Shown here piece by piece: positions 26,070 to 34,395 of a DNA stretch of 64,000 nucleotides. This DNA is from Betaproteobacteria bacterium (lineage in GTDB: Bacteria; Pseudomonadota; Gammaproteobacteria; Burkholderiales; Casimicrobiaceae): contig JADKEV010000009.1 in the NCBI GenBank assembly GCA_016717855.1, forward strand, positions 124,001-188,000, given 5' to 3'. The notes below the pieces were generated by a model that did not search any database, had not been told where the DNA came from, and saw nothing but the letters and a program-made list of their open reading frames with translations. Made by a program: the position numbers and the translations under genes. Each line of letters opens with the position of its first letter. Position 1 is the first letter of the stretch.

Positions 26070-27184
26070 GGCGCTGGTCCCAGCAGCGCGTTGGCTTCGC
26101 CCAGTGGAGGATACGTGGCGTCGCCGGCCGGCGTCCGCAACGCCGCGGCGACCGGCAGCGGCAATGCGGGCATGCTCCGGCCGGCCGCCGAAACGGTGCG
26201 CCGGAACAGTCCTTCCGCCTGGACGATCGGGTCGCGCACCGCTTCCTCGACCGTCCTGACGATCGACACCAGGACATCCTGGCCCGCGAAGGCGCGCTCC
26301 CATTCGGCGGCCGTGCGCGTGGCGATGACCGCAGCGACCGCGCCCGCCGACGCCGCGGCGGGCAGCACGCCGATCGCCGCGCAGAAGTTGCGCCAGAACT
26401 GCTCTTCGACCGCCGCCACCGCGGCGTAGCGGCCGTCCAGCGTGCGATAGCAGCGGTAGCGCGGCGACGCGCCGCTCCAGGCGCCAGGCCCGGGCGCCGG
26501 CCAGTCGTCCGCCGCGAAACCGCGCGCGAGCGCCGCATACATGAAGGGAAACAGGTTGTCCGCCATCGCGATGTCCAGCCGGCAGCCGGTGCCGGTGCGC
26601 ACCCTTCGCTCCAGCGCGAGCAGGATGTTGAGGACGGCGGGGTAGGACCCGCCGGCCAAGTCCGCGACCGGTCCGGCGGGCATCGCGGGGGCGCCGTCCG
26701 CGCCGGCGGCCAGCGACAGCAGGCCCGCTTCCGCGAGGTAGTTCAGGTCGTGGCCGGCTCTCTCCGCCCGCGCCCCGGCCTGCCCGTAGCCGGTGATCGA
26801 ACAATAGACCAGGCGCGGGTTCACCGCGCGCACGCTGTCGTAGCCGAAGCCCAGCCGCTCCATGACGCCGGGACGGAATTGTTCGATGAGCACGTCGGCC
26901 GATTCCAGCAGCGGCAGGAGTTGCGCGCGGGCCGACGGCAGCTTGAGGTCGATGGCGACGCTGCGCTTGCCGCGATTGAGCAGGGCGAAGGCGGCGCTGT
27001 CGCCGCCGAACGCCGGCGCGCGGTTGCGCATCCCGTCGCCCCCATCCGGCCGCTCGATCTTGATGACCTCCGCGCCGCATTCGGCGAGCAGCAGCGTGGC
27101 CAGCGGGCCGGGCAGCAGCGTGCTGAAGTCGAGCACGCGCAGGCCGGCGAGCGCCCCTTCCAGCGGCTGGCTGGCAGCATCCAT
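26066..27184 (-). CDS. CaiB/BaiF-family protein, alpha-methylacyl-CoA racemase-like
   Basis: 372 residues. CoA-transferase family III fold (LAGLRVLDFSTLLPGPLATL, GAEVIKIERP). The active-site region TGYGQAGARAERAGHDLNYL resembles mycobacterial Mcr/AMACR: the His of GHD matches catalytic His126, and the Asp of VADLAGGSYP matches Asp156. This argues for racemisation of a 2-methylacyl-CoA rather than formyl-CoA-type transfer, but the family is hard to split by eye. First gene of the unit, 14 bp from operator B. If the racemase call is right, a branched acyl-CoA is an intermediate of this pathway. Confidence 0.78.
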   Translation of the reverse strand: MDAASQPLEGALAGLRVLDFSTLLPGPLATLLLAECGAEVIKIERPDGGDGMRNRAPAFGGDSAAFALLNRGKRSVAIDLKLPSARAQLLPLLESADVLIEQFRPGVMERLGFGYDSVRAVNPRLVYCSITGYGQAGARAERAGHDLNYLAEAGLLSLAAGADGAPAMPAGPVADLAGGSYPAVLNILLALERRVRTGTGCRLDIAMADNLFPFMYAALARGFAADDWPAPGPGAWSGASPRYRCYRTLDGRYAAVAAVEEQFWRNFCAAIGVLPAAASAGAVAAVIATRTAAEWERAFAGQDVLVSIVRTVEEAVRDPIVQAEGLFRRTVSAAGRSMPALPLPVAAALRTPAGDATYPPLGEANALLGPAP

Positions 27185-27197
27185 CCTGCTTCCCCGA

Positions 27198-27228
27198 TTG
27201 CAAGTTATCCGGACATCCAGTATAAATG
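27198..27228. promoter_or_regulatory. GntR operator B, racemase/GntR divergent region
   Basis: TTGCAAGTTATCCGGACATC then CAGTATAAATG. On the minus strand TATACT serves as -10 with GATGTCCGGATAAC right after it. Matches operator A in nearly every position. Confidence 0.65.
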
Positions 27229-27299
27229 GTAAATCGCCCTGCGCGACGCCCGTCCGGGGCGGGCCCCGGAAGGAAGCAGGCGCCGGCCCTGCCCCGCCG

Positions 27300-27375
27300 G
27301 CGCAAAAAAAGGGGAGACCCCCGGGAAAAAAAAAAGGCCAACGGGGGGGGGGCCCCCCCGGCCGCGGGGGGGTTA
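27300..27375. other. homopolymer-rich stretch
   Basis: Successive runs of A7, G4, C5, A10, G10, C7 and G7 within 75 bp, unlike any other part of the window. It may be an assembly or consensus artefact or an unusual intergenic element. No hairpin-plus-T-run reading is convincing. Confidence 0.6.
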
Positions 27376-27415
27376 CCATAAGGCTCGCAGTTCAACTCCC
27401 ACGCAAGGCGCCGTC

Positions 27416-28192
27416 ATGGTCACCGCGAACCAGAATAATCCACCGACACCGTTCGAAAGCGCACAGCCGCGCTACCTGGCGGTGGCCGAGAGGCTGTCCA
27501 AGGCGATCAACAAGGGCGAGTACGGTGTGGGCAGCCTGCTGCCGACCGAGTCCGAGCTGTGCGAGAAATTCGGCGTTAGCCGCCACACGGTGCGCGAGGC
27601 GTTGCGCAAGCTGCGCGACCTCGGGCTGGTCACCCGCCACCAGGGGGTGGGTACACGCGTCGAGAACGCGGAGATTTCGGGGCGCTACGTCGCCTCGCTC
27701 AATTCCATCCAGGACATGTGGCGGCACGTCGAGCAGACGCACCCCAAGGTCGTGTTCAAGTCGGTCGAGAACAAGGAGCAGGCGGTCTTTCCGCTGCCCG
27801 TGTTTCCGGGCGACGATGTCTGGCAGCGGGTCGACGTGCTGCGCAGCAGCCAGTTCGACAAGAAGCTGCTGCCGGTGTCGCTCTCCCACGTCTATATCAA
27901 CAACGCGTTCCGGGGCGTCGTCGGCATGATCGACACCTCCACCGTCCCGATCTTCGCGCTGATCGAGAAGAAGTACGCGCAGAAGGTCGTGCTGGTGGAG
28001 CAGGAGATCGCGGCGACCATGCTCGACGCCGCGACCGCGAAGCTGCTCAAGGCCAAGCCCAATACGCCGGGACTGAGCATCATCCGCGTCTACAAGGGCC
28101 CGGGCGGCGTGGTCATGCAGGCTTCGCAGGCGATCTCCCCGGCCGACCGCTTCACCTACGAGATGGAACTCCACCTCGAACTGGGGCGGTAG
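27416..28192 (+). CDS. GntR-family regulator, HutC/UTRA type (paralogue 2)
   Basis: 258 residues, colinear with the regulator at 16237 (PRYLAVAERLSKAINKG, SLLPTESELCEKFGVSRHTV, LRDLGLVTRHQGVGTRV, then YINNAF and ISPADRFTYEMELHL). Winged helix in the first 85 residues, UTRA domain after. Recognition helix residues SRHTxRExLRxLRD are shared with paralogue 1, which fits both binding the same motif. Divergent from the racemase-AcnX unit and upstream of a Bug operon that carries operator E. Confidence 0.92.
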   Translation: MVTANQNNPPTPFESAQPRYLAVAERLSKAINKGEYGVGSLLPTESELCEKFGVSRHTVREALRKLRDLGLVTRHQGVGTRVENAEISGRYVASLNSIQDMWRHVEQTHPKVVFKSVENKEQAVFPLPVFPGDDVWQRVDVLRSSQFDKKLLPVSLSHVYINNAFRGVVGMIDTSTVPIFALIEKKYAQKVVLVEQEIAATMLDAATAKLLKAKPNTPGLSIIRVYKGPGGVVMQASQAISPADRFTYEMELHLELGR

Positions 28193-28230
28193 GCGGGGGG
28201 CGGGCTCGCCCGCGGCGCATCCCGCGCAAT

Positions 28231-28272
28231 CTCCCTCGCCCCGCGCAGCGGGGAGAGGGTCGGGGCGAGGGG
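28231..28272. repeat. GC-rich palindromic element (family 2)
   Basis: CTCCCTCGCCCCGCGCAGCG followed by its imperfect inverse ending GGGGCGAGGGG. Related elements at 33118-33160 and, inside a gene, at 53150-53250. Confidence 0.7.
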
Positions 28273-28288
28273 CGGTTCTTCGACGACG

Positions 28289-28321
28289 ATGATGGGTATC
28301 GCTTCGCTCCACCCATCCTAC
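28289..28321 (-). repeat. dispersed 33-bp repeat, copy 4
   Basis: Inverse orientation; one substitution (GCTTCGCTCC). Stands between GntR paralogue 2 and operator E. Confidence 0.8.
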
Positions 28322-28366
28322 GACGAATGATGGTGGCCGCGCCGGTTCCCGCGCCGTCGCCAAGTC

Positions 28367-28392
28367 TATTGTACGGACAACCGAATTACCAT
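28367..28392 (+). promoter_or_regulatory. GntR operator E, Bug receptor operon
   Basis: TATTGTACGGACAACCGAAT continuing TACCAT. The first 15 bp are identical to operator C. 65-90 bp upstream of the Bug start codon. Confidence 0.65.
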
Positions 28393-28457
28393 ATCATTCG
28401 GCGATCCGTGCGCAGCCGCGCACGTCCGTGCACGCCACCATCCCTCAGGAGAAACCG

Positions 28458-29438
28458 ATGCGATTCGTCAACACCGTGGTCCGCGCTCTTGCGCTCATCC
28501 TGCTCTGCGCCGCCGGCTCAGCCGCGCTGGCGCAGGACTGGCCGGCCCGCAAGCCGATCCGGATCATCTCGGCCTTTCCCGCGGGCGGGACGACCGACAT
28601 CCTGGCGCGCGTGCTCGCGCAGAAGCTCGCCGAGCCGCTGGGGCAGTCCGTCGTCGTGGAGAACAAGGCGGGCGCCGGCGGCATCATCGGGACCGACGCG
28701 GTGGCCAAGGCCGCGCCCGACGGCTACACGTTCCTGCTCGGCAACAGCGGCGCGCTGGCTTCCGGCCTGAGCCTGTACCCGAACGCGCCGTACGACCCGA
28801 CGAAGGACCTCGCTTCGATCGCCATCGTCGGCGACGTCACGATCGTGCTCGCGGTCAATCCGCAAGTCCCCGCGCAATCGCTGAAGGAACTGCTCGACCT
28901 CGCCCGCGCGAAGCCCGGCCAACTCAGCGTCGGCATTCCCAGCGTCGGCAGCATCCATCACTTGCTGATCGAGCAGATGATGAAGGAGGCCGGCATCAAG
29001 CTGATCAAAGTGCCCTACAAAGGCAGCGCGCCGGCGGTGACCGACCTGATCGGCGGGGTGATCCACATCGACCTCGACAACCTGCCGGCGATGGCGCAGT
29101 TCATCAAGGCCGGACGGGTGCGCGGCATCGCGGTCGGCAGCCCGACGCGGCCGAGCTTCATGCCGGACGTGCCGACATTCGCCGAAGCGGGGATGCCGAG
29201 CATGATGGCGAGCCCCTGGTTCTCGCTGGTGGCGCCGGCCGGGACGCCCGCCGCGATCATCGAGCGGATGAACCGCGAGGTGGTGGCGATCCTCAAGTCG
29301 GCCGACATCCGCGAGAAGTTCGAGGCGCAAGGCCTCAACCCGCGCTGGAGCACGCCGGCCGAAGGCGACGAGCTGATCCGCACCGAGCTCACGCGCTGGG
29401 CGAAGATCGTGAAGGAAACGGGCGCGAAGCTCGAGTAG
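28458..29438 (+). CDS. Bug-family tripartite tricarboxylate receptor (2)
   Basis: 326 residues; signal peptide MRFVNTVVRALALILLCAAG cut after ALAQ, then DWPARKPIRIISAFPAGGTT, VVENKAGAGGIIGTDAVAKA, KVPYKGSAPAVTDLIGG and a WAKIVKETGAKLE end. AGGAG seven bases before the ATG. First gene behind operator E. The ligand pocket of this family fits carboxylates; the actual ligand cannot be read. Confidence 0.93.
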   Translation: MRFVNTVVRALALILLCAAGSAALAQDWPARKPIRIISAFPAGGTTDILARVLAQKLAEPLGQSVVVENKAGAGGIIGTDAVAKAAPDGYTFLLGNSGALASGLSLYPNAPYDPTKDLASIAIVGDVTIVLAVNPQVPAQSLKELLDLARAKPGQLSVGIPSVGSIHHLLIEQMMKEAGIKLIKVPYKGSAPAVTDLIGGVIHIDLDNLPAMAQFIKAGRVRGIAVGSPTRPSFMPDVPTFAEAGMPSMMASPWFSLVAPAGTPAAIIERMNREVVAILKSADIREKFEAQGLNPRWSTPAEGDELIRTELTRWAKIVKETGAKLE

Positions 29439-29523
29439 GCCGTCCGCCGCGGATCCGTGACAGCGTCAGGGGCCCGGCTTTCGTCCGCAGCGCTTGTGCG
29501 GTTCCATTGAAGGAGACGATGCG

Positions 29524-30547
29524 ATGAGTGAGCATGAAACGGGCGCCGCCGGCGCCGGGTTCGGAGCCTGCCTTGTGCGGCCCAGGCGCCGCTGGCTGCT
29601 GGCAGTAGCGGCCTTCATGGTCGCTGCAACGTCGGCGGGCGCGCTGGCGCAGGCCTATCCGGTCAAGCCGCTGCGCATGCTGGTCGGGGCGCCACCGGGC
29701 GGGACCACCGATATCGTCGCGCGGGTCATCGCGCAGAAGCTGGGCGAGCGCCTGGGGCAGACCGTCGTCGTGGAGAACCGCGCCGGAGCGGGCGGCAACA
29801 TCGGGATGGATGGCGTGGCCAAGGCGGCGCCGGACGGCTACACGTTCGGTATGGCGTATTCGGGCCTGTCGATCAATCCGTCGGTGATGAGCGATGCCGT
29901 TCGACACGCTGCGCGACCTCGCTCCAGTGTCGCTGGTCGCGACGGTGCCGATGTTCCTCATCGTCGATCCGGCGACGCAGGTAACGTCGGTGAAAGAACT
30001 CATCGACCGGGCGAAGGCGAACCCGGGCAAGCTGGCGATCGCCGCGAGTTCGTTTGCGGCGGTGTCGCACCTGTCCGCCGAACTTCTCAAGCAGCGCGCC
30101 GGCATCGACATGACGACTGTGGTTTACAAGGGCAGCGCCCCGGCGTGGGTGGACGTGATGGGTGGGCGCGTTGCGGCGATGTTCGATACCGTCGCCGGCG
30201 TGCTTCCCCATGTCAAGAGCGGCAAGATGCGCGCGATCGCGGTCGGCGGCAGCAAGCGGATGGCCTGGCTGCCGGAAGTCCCGACCCTGATCGAGTCCGG
30301 GCTGCCGGATTTCGAGATCCGGTCGTGGTACGGCGTCATCGCCCCGGCAAAGACGCCGCCGGAGATCATCGAGCGGATAAGCCGGGAAATCGCCGACATC
30401 GTCAAGACGGCCGAGTTGCGCGAGAACTTTTCCGCGCAGATGCTCGACCCCGTGGGCGGTTCGCCGGCGGAATTCGGCGCCTTCATCCGCGCCGAGATGC
30501 ACTTGTGGGAACCGGTGGCAAAGAGCGCCAAAATCAGGATGGAGTGA
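29524..30547 (+). pseudogene. Bug-family receptor (3), one frame break
   Basis: The first 123 residues (signal peptide then AYPVKPLRMLVGAPPGGTTD to GLSINPSVMS) are in one frame and the rest (MPFDTLRDLAPVSLVATVPM to WEPVAKSAKIRME) in another; the break is at about 29893 (+1 or -2). Together they give a full-length Bug protein of about 340 residues with nothing else missing. The frame break may be a real mutation or a consensus error. The signal peptide is preceded by an unusual charged stretch with PRRRW. Confidence 0.85.
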
Positions 30548-30614
30548 TTGCGGCACGCGGCATGCCGCGCACCGGAAGGAACGCAAGGAGAAACTGGATC
30601 GCAGTTCTGGCTTT

Positions 30615-30929
30615 ATGGCGCAGTTGCGGGAGTTGCGCGCGCTGATGGCGGCGCTGATGCGCGAGGCGGGCGAACTCGGCGGCGCGCTCGGCTTCGCGGT
30701 CCCGGACGACATCGACCAGCGGCTGGACTTCTACCTGGGCAGCGCGCTCAAGCCATCGATGCTACAGGACCTGGAAGCGGGCAGGGCGCTCGAAATCGAC
30801 AACGGCATCTCGGCGTTCCGCGCGATCGCCGCGGCGATGCGGTTTCCGGTGCCGGCGCTCGACGTCGTCGGCACGCTGCTCGCGGGACTGGCCGCCGCGC
30901 GCGCCGCGAGCCCGCCCCGGCCGGCCTGA
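30615..30929 (+). pseudogene. C-terminal fragment of a ketopantoate reductase-like gene
   Basis: 104 residues matching only the C-terminal helical domain of the PanE/ApbA family: LKPSMLQDLEAGRALEIDNG is the family's KxSMxxDxxxGRxxEID signature, followed by FPVPALDVVGTLLAGL. The NAD(P)-binding half, about 190 residues, is absent upstream, where the Bug gene ends 68 bp away. A remnant left by deletion. Such reductases often accompany catabolic clusters. Confidence 0.75.
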
Positions 30930-30942
30930 CCCGCGCGCCGCG

Positions 30943-31915
30943 TCACTCGATCTTGGCGCCGGCTTCCTTCGCGACTTTCGCCCACTTGACGTTTTCGTCG
31001 CGGATGAACGCCGCGAACTCCTCGGGCGTGTTGCCGATCCCATCGAGCCCCAGGCCGGCGAGATACGTCTTCATCTCGGGCGCGCGCAGGATCTTGACCG
31101 ACTCCGCATGCAACCGGTCGATGATCGCCTTGGGCGTCCCGGGCGGGGCCAGCAGGCCGTGCCAGGCCACACCCTCGACGCCGGCCAGGCCGGATTCGAC
31201 CAGCGTCGGCAGGTCCGGCAACAGCGGCGTGCGCACGGTGCCGCTGACGGCGAGGCCGCGCAGCTTGCCCGCCTTGATGAACGCCAGCGACGACGGGATG
31301 TTGTCGAACGCGAAATCCGTCTGCCCGCCGATCAGGTCGGTGAGCATCGGGCCGCTGCCCTTGTACGGCACGCTGGTCCACTTGACCCCCGCCTTGGACT
31401 TCATCGACTCGGTGAGCAGGTGGTGGATCGAGCCGACGGCGGAGAGGCCGGCGTTCAGGCTGCCCTGCCTTCGTCTTCGCCAGCTCGATCAGCTGCGCGA
31501 CATTGGTGACGTTCAGCCCGGGATGCGCGACCAGCACGAGCTGGCCCGCGGCGAGTTCGGTGATCGGGGCGAAATCGGTGATCGGGTTGTAGGGCATCTT
31601 CGCGTACATGCTCACGGACACCGCGAGCGACGCCGAGTTGCCCAGCAGCAGCGTGTACCCGTCGGGCGCCGCCTTGGCGACGAAGTCGTGGCCGATCAGG
31701 CCGCCCGCGCCGGTCTTGTTTTCCACGACCACCGGCTGGCCCAGCGCTTCGGAGAGCTTGGTGCCGACGGCGCGCGCGACGATGTCGGTGGTGCCGCCCG
31801 GCGGATACGGGGCGATGAGCTTGATCGGGCGGTTCGGGTAGGCCTGCGCGAGCGCGCCGCCCGCCGCCAGCAGCAGCATCGCGGCGCACAGGCGCCGCAC
31901 GAAATTGGAAGTCAT
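30943..31915 (-). pseudogene. Bug-family receptor (4), one frame break
   Basis: N-terminal part MTSNFVRRLCAAMLLLAAGG (signal peptide) through YPNRPIKLIAPYPPGGTTD, ENKTGAGGLIGHDFVAKAAP to ELAKTKAG; then, one frame over, LNAGLSAVGSIHHLLTESMK through WTSVPYKGSGPMLTDLIGG to a KVAKEAGAKIE end. The break, an extra base, is near 31460-31466. Otherwise complete at about 323 residues. Convergent with the PanE fragment. May be a consensus error. Confidence 0.85.
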
Positions 31916-31984
31916 CGGTCGGTTCTCCGGTTGGGCACTGCCGCGACGGTGCGCGGCGCATGCGATGGGTGGACGGGAGGGCGG

Positions 31985-32968
31985 TCAGTCGACGGTCGCG
32001 CCGCTCGCGCGTATCAGCTCGCCCCATTTGCCGATTTCGAACTTGATCAGGTCGGTGGTCTCCTGCGGGGTGCTGAGGACGACTTCGTAGCCGGCCGCCT
32101 CCAGCTTCGCGCGCACGGCGGGGGTGTTCTGCACCTTGAGCACGTCGGCGCTGATCTTGGCGATGATCTCCGGCGGCGTTCCGGCAGGCGCCATGAGCCC
32201 GGTCCATGTCGTCGATTCGAACCCGGGCAGCGCCGCCTCGGCGATGGTCGGGATCTCGGGAAACGCCGGCAGCCGCTTCAGGCCGGTGACGCCCAGCGCC
32301 TTGACCTTGCCCGCGCGGATCTGCGGGGCGACGACGCCGCTCGAGGCGAACATCATCGTGACCTGGCCGCCGATCACGTCGGCGATCGCGGGCGGCACGC
32401 CGCGGTAGGGCACATGGGTGATCTTCAGGCCGGCCATCGAATTGAACAGGGCGCCGGACAGGTGCGTCGAAGTGCCATTGCCCGACGAGGAATACGTGAG
32501 CTCGCCCGGCTTCGCCTTGGCGATGGCGATGAGCTCGGCGACCGAGTTCGCCGGGAACGACGGATGGACGACCAGGATGTTCGCATCGCGGTAGTTGACG
32601 TTGATGTAGGCGAACGACTTGAGCGTGTCGAACGGCAGCGTCTTGTAGAGCGTCACGTTGGCCGACGTGGTGTTGCTGGCCAGCCCCAGCGTATAGCCGT
32701 CCGGCGGCGACTTGGCGAGCATGTCGGACCCGGTGTTGCCGCCCGCGCCCGGCCGGTTGTCGACGATGACCGGCTGTCCCCACAACTCGCGCAGGCCCTC
32801 CGCGACGATCCGCGTGGCGGTGTCGGCGGGGCCGCCGGCCAGGAAGGGCACGATGATGCGCACGATCTTGTTCGGAAAATCCTGGGCTGCGGCGCGCAGC
32901 GGCAGTGCCGCGCAGAGGATCGCGGCGAACGCGAGGAGCAGGCGTGACGGAGTGCGGTGCGGTCGCAT
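31985..32968 (-). CDS. Bug-family tripartite tricarboxylate receptor (5)
   Basis: 327 residues; signal peptide MRPHRTPSRLLLAFAAILCA cut after RAAAQ, then DFPNKIVRIIVPFLAGGPAD, VDNRPGAGGNTGSDMLAKSP and HVPYRGVPPAIADVIGGQVT. It diverges in the pocket (ASNTTSANVTLYKT, SSSGNGTSTHLSGAL) from the four other Bug proteins here, so it may bind another ligand. Starts 69 bp before the frame-broken Bug gene on the same strand; a possible operator half lies about 130 bp upstream. Confidence 0.92.
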   Translation of the reverse strand: MRPHRTPSRLLLAFAAILCAALPLRAAAQDFPNKIVRIIVPFLAGGPADTATRIVAEGLRELWGQPVIVDNRPGAGGNTGSDMLAKSPPDGYTLGLASNTTSANVTLYKTLPFDTLKSFAYINVNYRDANILVVHPSFPANSVAELIAIAKAKPGELTYSSSGNGTSTHLSGALFNSMAGLKITHVPYRGVPPAIADVIGGQVTMMFASSGVVAPQIRAGKVKALGVTGLKRLPAFPEIPTIAEAALPGFESTTWTGLMAPAGTPPEIIAKISADVLKVQNTPAVRAKLEAAGYEVVLSTPQETTDLIKFEIGKWGELIRASGATVD

Positions 32969-33091
32969 GGCTCGGATTTCCTTGGTGACTTGGTAATGTC
33001 GCGGCGCGCCGGAAGCGCCGCCGGTGATTGGCATCCCGGTTCCCTTGGGGGCCGGCGGTACGGTGCGACCATAGCATCCGAAGTCCCGCCG

Positions 33092-33110
33092 GTCAACCGG
33101 ACAACCGGCT
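33092..33110. promoter_or_regulatory. possible GntR operator G (weak)
   Basis: GTCAACCGGACAACCGGCT shares CCGGACAAC with operators C and E but lacks the left TGT. It lies upstream of Bug gene 5. Confidence 0.3.
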
Positions 33111-33117
33111 TAATGGG

Positions 33118-33160
33118 CCTCCCTCATCCCCGGCCCTTCTCCCCGGGGGAGAAGGGGGTT
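33118..33160. repeat. GC-rich palindromic element (family 2)
   Basis: CCTCCCTCATCCCCGGCCCT then TCTCCCCGGGGGAGA and a G run. It begins 120 bp after the thiolase-operon direction changes and ends at the thiolase stop, so it could also act as that operon's terminator. Confidence 0.65.
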
Positions 33161-34363
33161 TCAGGCACGCTCGAACACCGCGGCGATCCCCTGGCCGCCG
33201 CCGATGCACATCGTGACCAGCCCGAGGCGGCCCTGGCGCCGCTGCAGCTCGTGCAGCATCGTGGCGACGATGCGCACGCCGGTGGCGCCGATCGGATGGC
33301 CGAGCGAAATGCCAGAGCCGTTCACGTTGAGCCGGTCGGCGTCGTTCCATTCCCAGCCCTTCAGCACCGCGAGCACCTGGCAGGCGAAGGCTTCGTTCAG
33401 CTCGACCAGGTCCATCCGGTCGAACGACAGGCCCGTCTTGCGAAACAGCCGCTGCACCGCCGGCACCGGGCCGATGCCCATCGTGGCCGGATGGCAGCCT
33501 GCCGCGGCCCAGCCCGCGAAGTAGCCCAGCGGCTCCAGGCCCAGTTCGGCCAGTTTGTCCTCGGCGACCACCAGGCACGCGGCGGCGGCGTCGTTCTGCT
33601 GGCTGGCGTTGCCCGCGGTGACAGTCCCGCCCGCGCTCAGCGGCCGCAGCTTCGCCATGCTCTCCAGGCTCGCATCGGCGCGGATGCCTTCGTCCCGGGC
33701 GAACAGCACGGCCTCGCCTTTTTTCTGTGGCACCGCGACGGGCACGACTTCGGCGGCGAAGCGGCCCGCTGCCCAGGCCGCCGCCGCGCGCTGGTGGCTG
33801 CGCACCGCGTACGCATCGGCGTCCTCGCGCGGGATCGCGTACTCCTTCGCCAGGTTCTCGGCGGTCTCGATCATTCCCGAGATGCGCCCGAAGCGTTCCG
33901 CCGGCTGCGAGCGCTCGCGGCCGCGCTCGAGCCGGTCGTGCAGCGTCACCGATCCGGCGCGGGCGCCCCAGCGCATCGAGGTCGAGTAGTACTCGATGTT
34001 GCTCATGCTCTCGACGCCGCCGGCGAGCACCACGTCGGCGGCGCCGCTCTGGACCATCATCGCGGCGGTGGCGATCGCCTGCAGCCCGCCGCCGCAGCGG
34101 CGGTCCAGCTGCATCCCCGGCACTTCGATGGGCAGCCCGGCCTGCAGCGCCGCCCAGCGCCCGACGCAGGGCGTTTCGCTGCTCGCGTACGACTGCGCCA
34201 TCACGACGTCCTCGATGCGGCCGGGATCGAGCCCGGTGCGCTCCAGCACCGCGCGGATCACGGTCGCGGCCAGTTCCTCGACCGGCACCGCGCGCAGCGC
34301 CCCGCCGAAGGTGCCGACGGGGGTGCGCAGCGGACTGACGATGGCGGCTCGGCGGATGGTCAT
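33161..34363 (-). CDS. thiolase (acetyl-CoA acyltransferase)
   Basis: 400 residues. Cleaves 3-oxoacyl-CoA with CoA. All catalytic residues are visible: Cys90 in QLDRRCGGGLQA, His in NGSGISLGHPIGATG, and Cys in TMCIGGGQG. NEAFACQ is also present. Probable last gene of a five-gene minus-strand unit (ACAD, PrpD-like, MFS, CoA-transferase, thiolase) that starts at operator F. Its place suggests a final thiolytic step of the island's pathway. FadA or PcaF-type substrate ranges cannot be separated by eye. Confidence 0.93.
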   Translation of the reverse strand: MTIRRAAIVSPLRTPVGTFGGALRAVPVEELAATVIRAVLERTGLDPGRIEDVVMAQSYASSETPCVGRWAALQAGLPIEVPGMQLDRRCGGGLQAIATAAMMVQSGAADVVLAGGVESMSNIEYYSTSMRWGARAGSVTLHDRLERGRERSQPAERFGRISGMIETAENLAKEYAIPREDADAYAVRSHQRAAAAWAAGRFAAEVVPVAVPQKKGEAVLFARDEGIRADASLESMAKLRPLSAGGTVTAGNASQQNDAAAACLVVAEDKLAELGLEPLGYFAGWAAAGCHPATMGIGPVPAVQRLFRKTGLSFDRMDLVELNEAFACQVLAVLKGWEWNDADRLNVNGSGISLGHPIGATGVRIVATMLHELQRRQGRLGLVTMCIGGGQGIAAVFERA

Positions 34364-34395
34364 GTCTTCTCCTTCGGAGTCTGGTGGTCCGGTGG

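Noticed and set aside
26066..27184. plain CoA-transferase call for the CaiB-family protein
   Set aside because: GHDLNYL and the VADLAGG Asp match the racemase branch better, though transferase activity is not excluded.
27300..27375. homopolymer stretch as a terminator
   Set aside because: No gene on either strand ends there; both neighbours start from it.
30548..32947. 799-codon open frame across the Bug genes
   Set aside because: Antisense of two Bug genes and over the PanE fragment in another frame; no family match.
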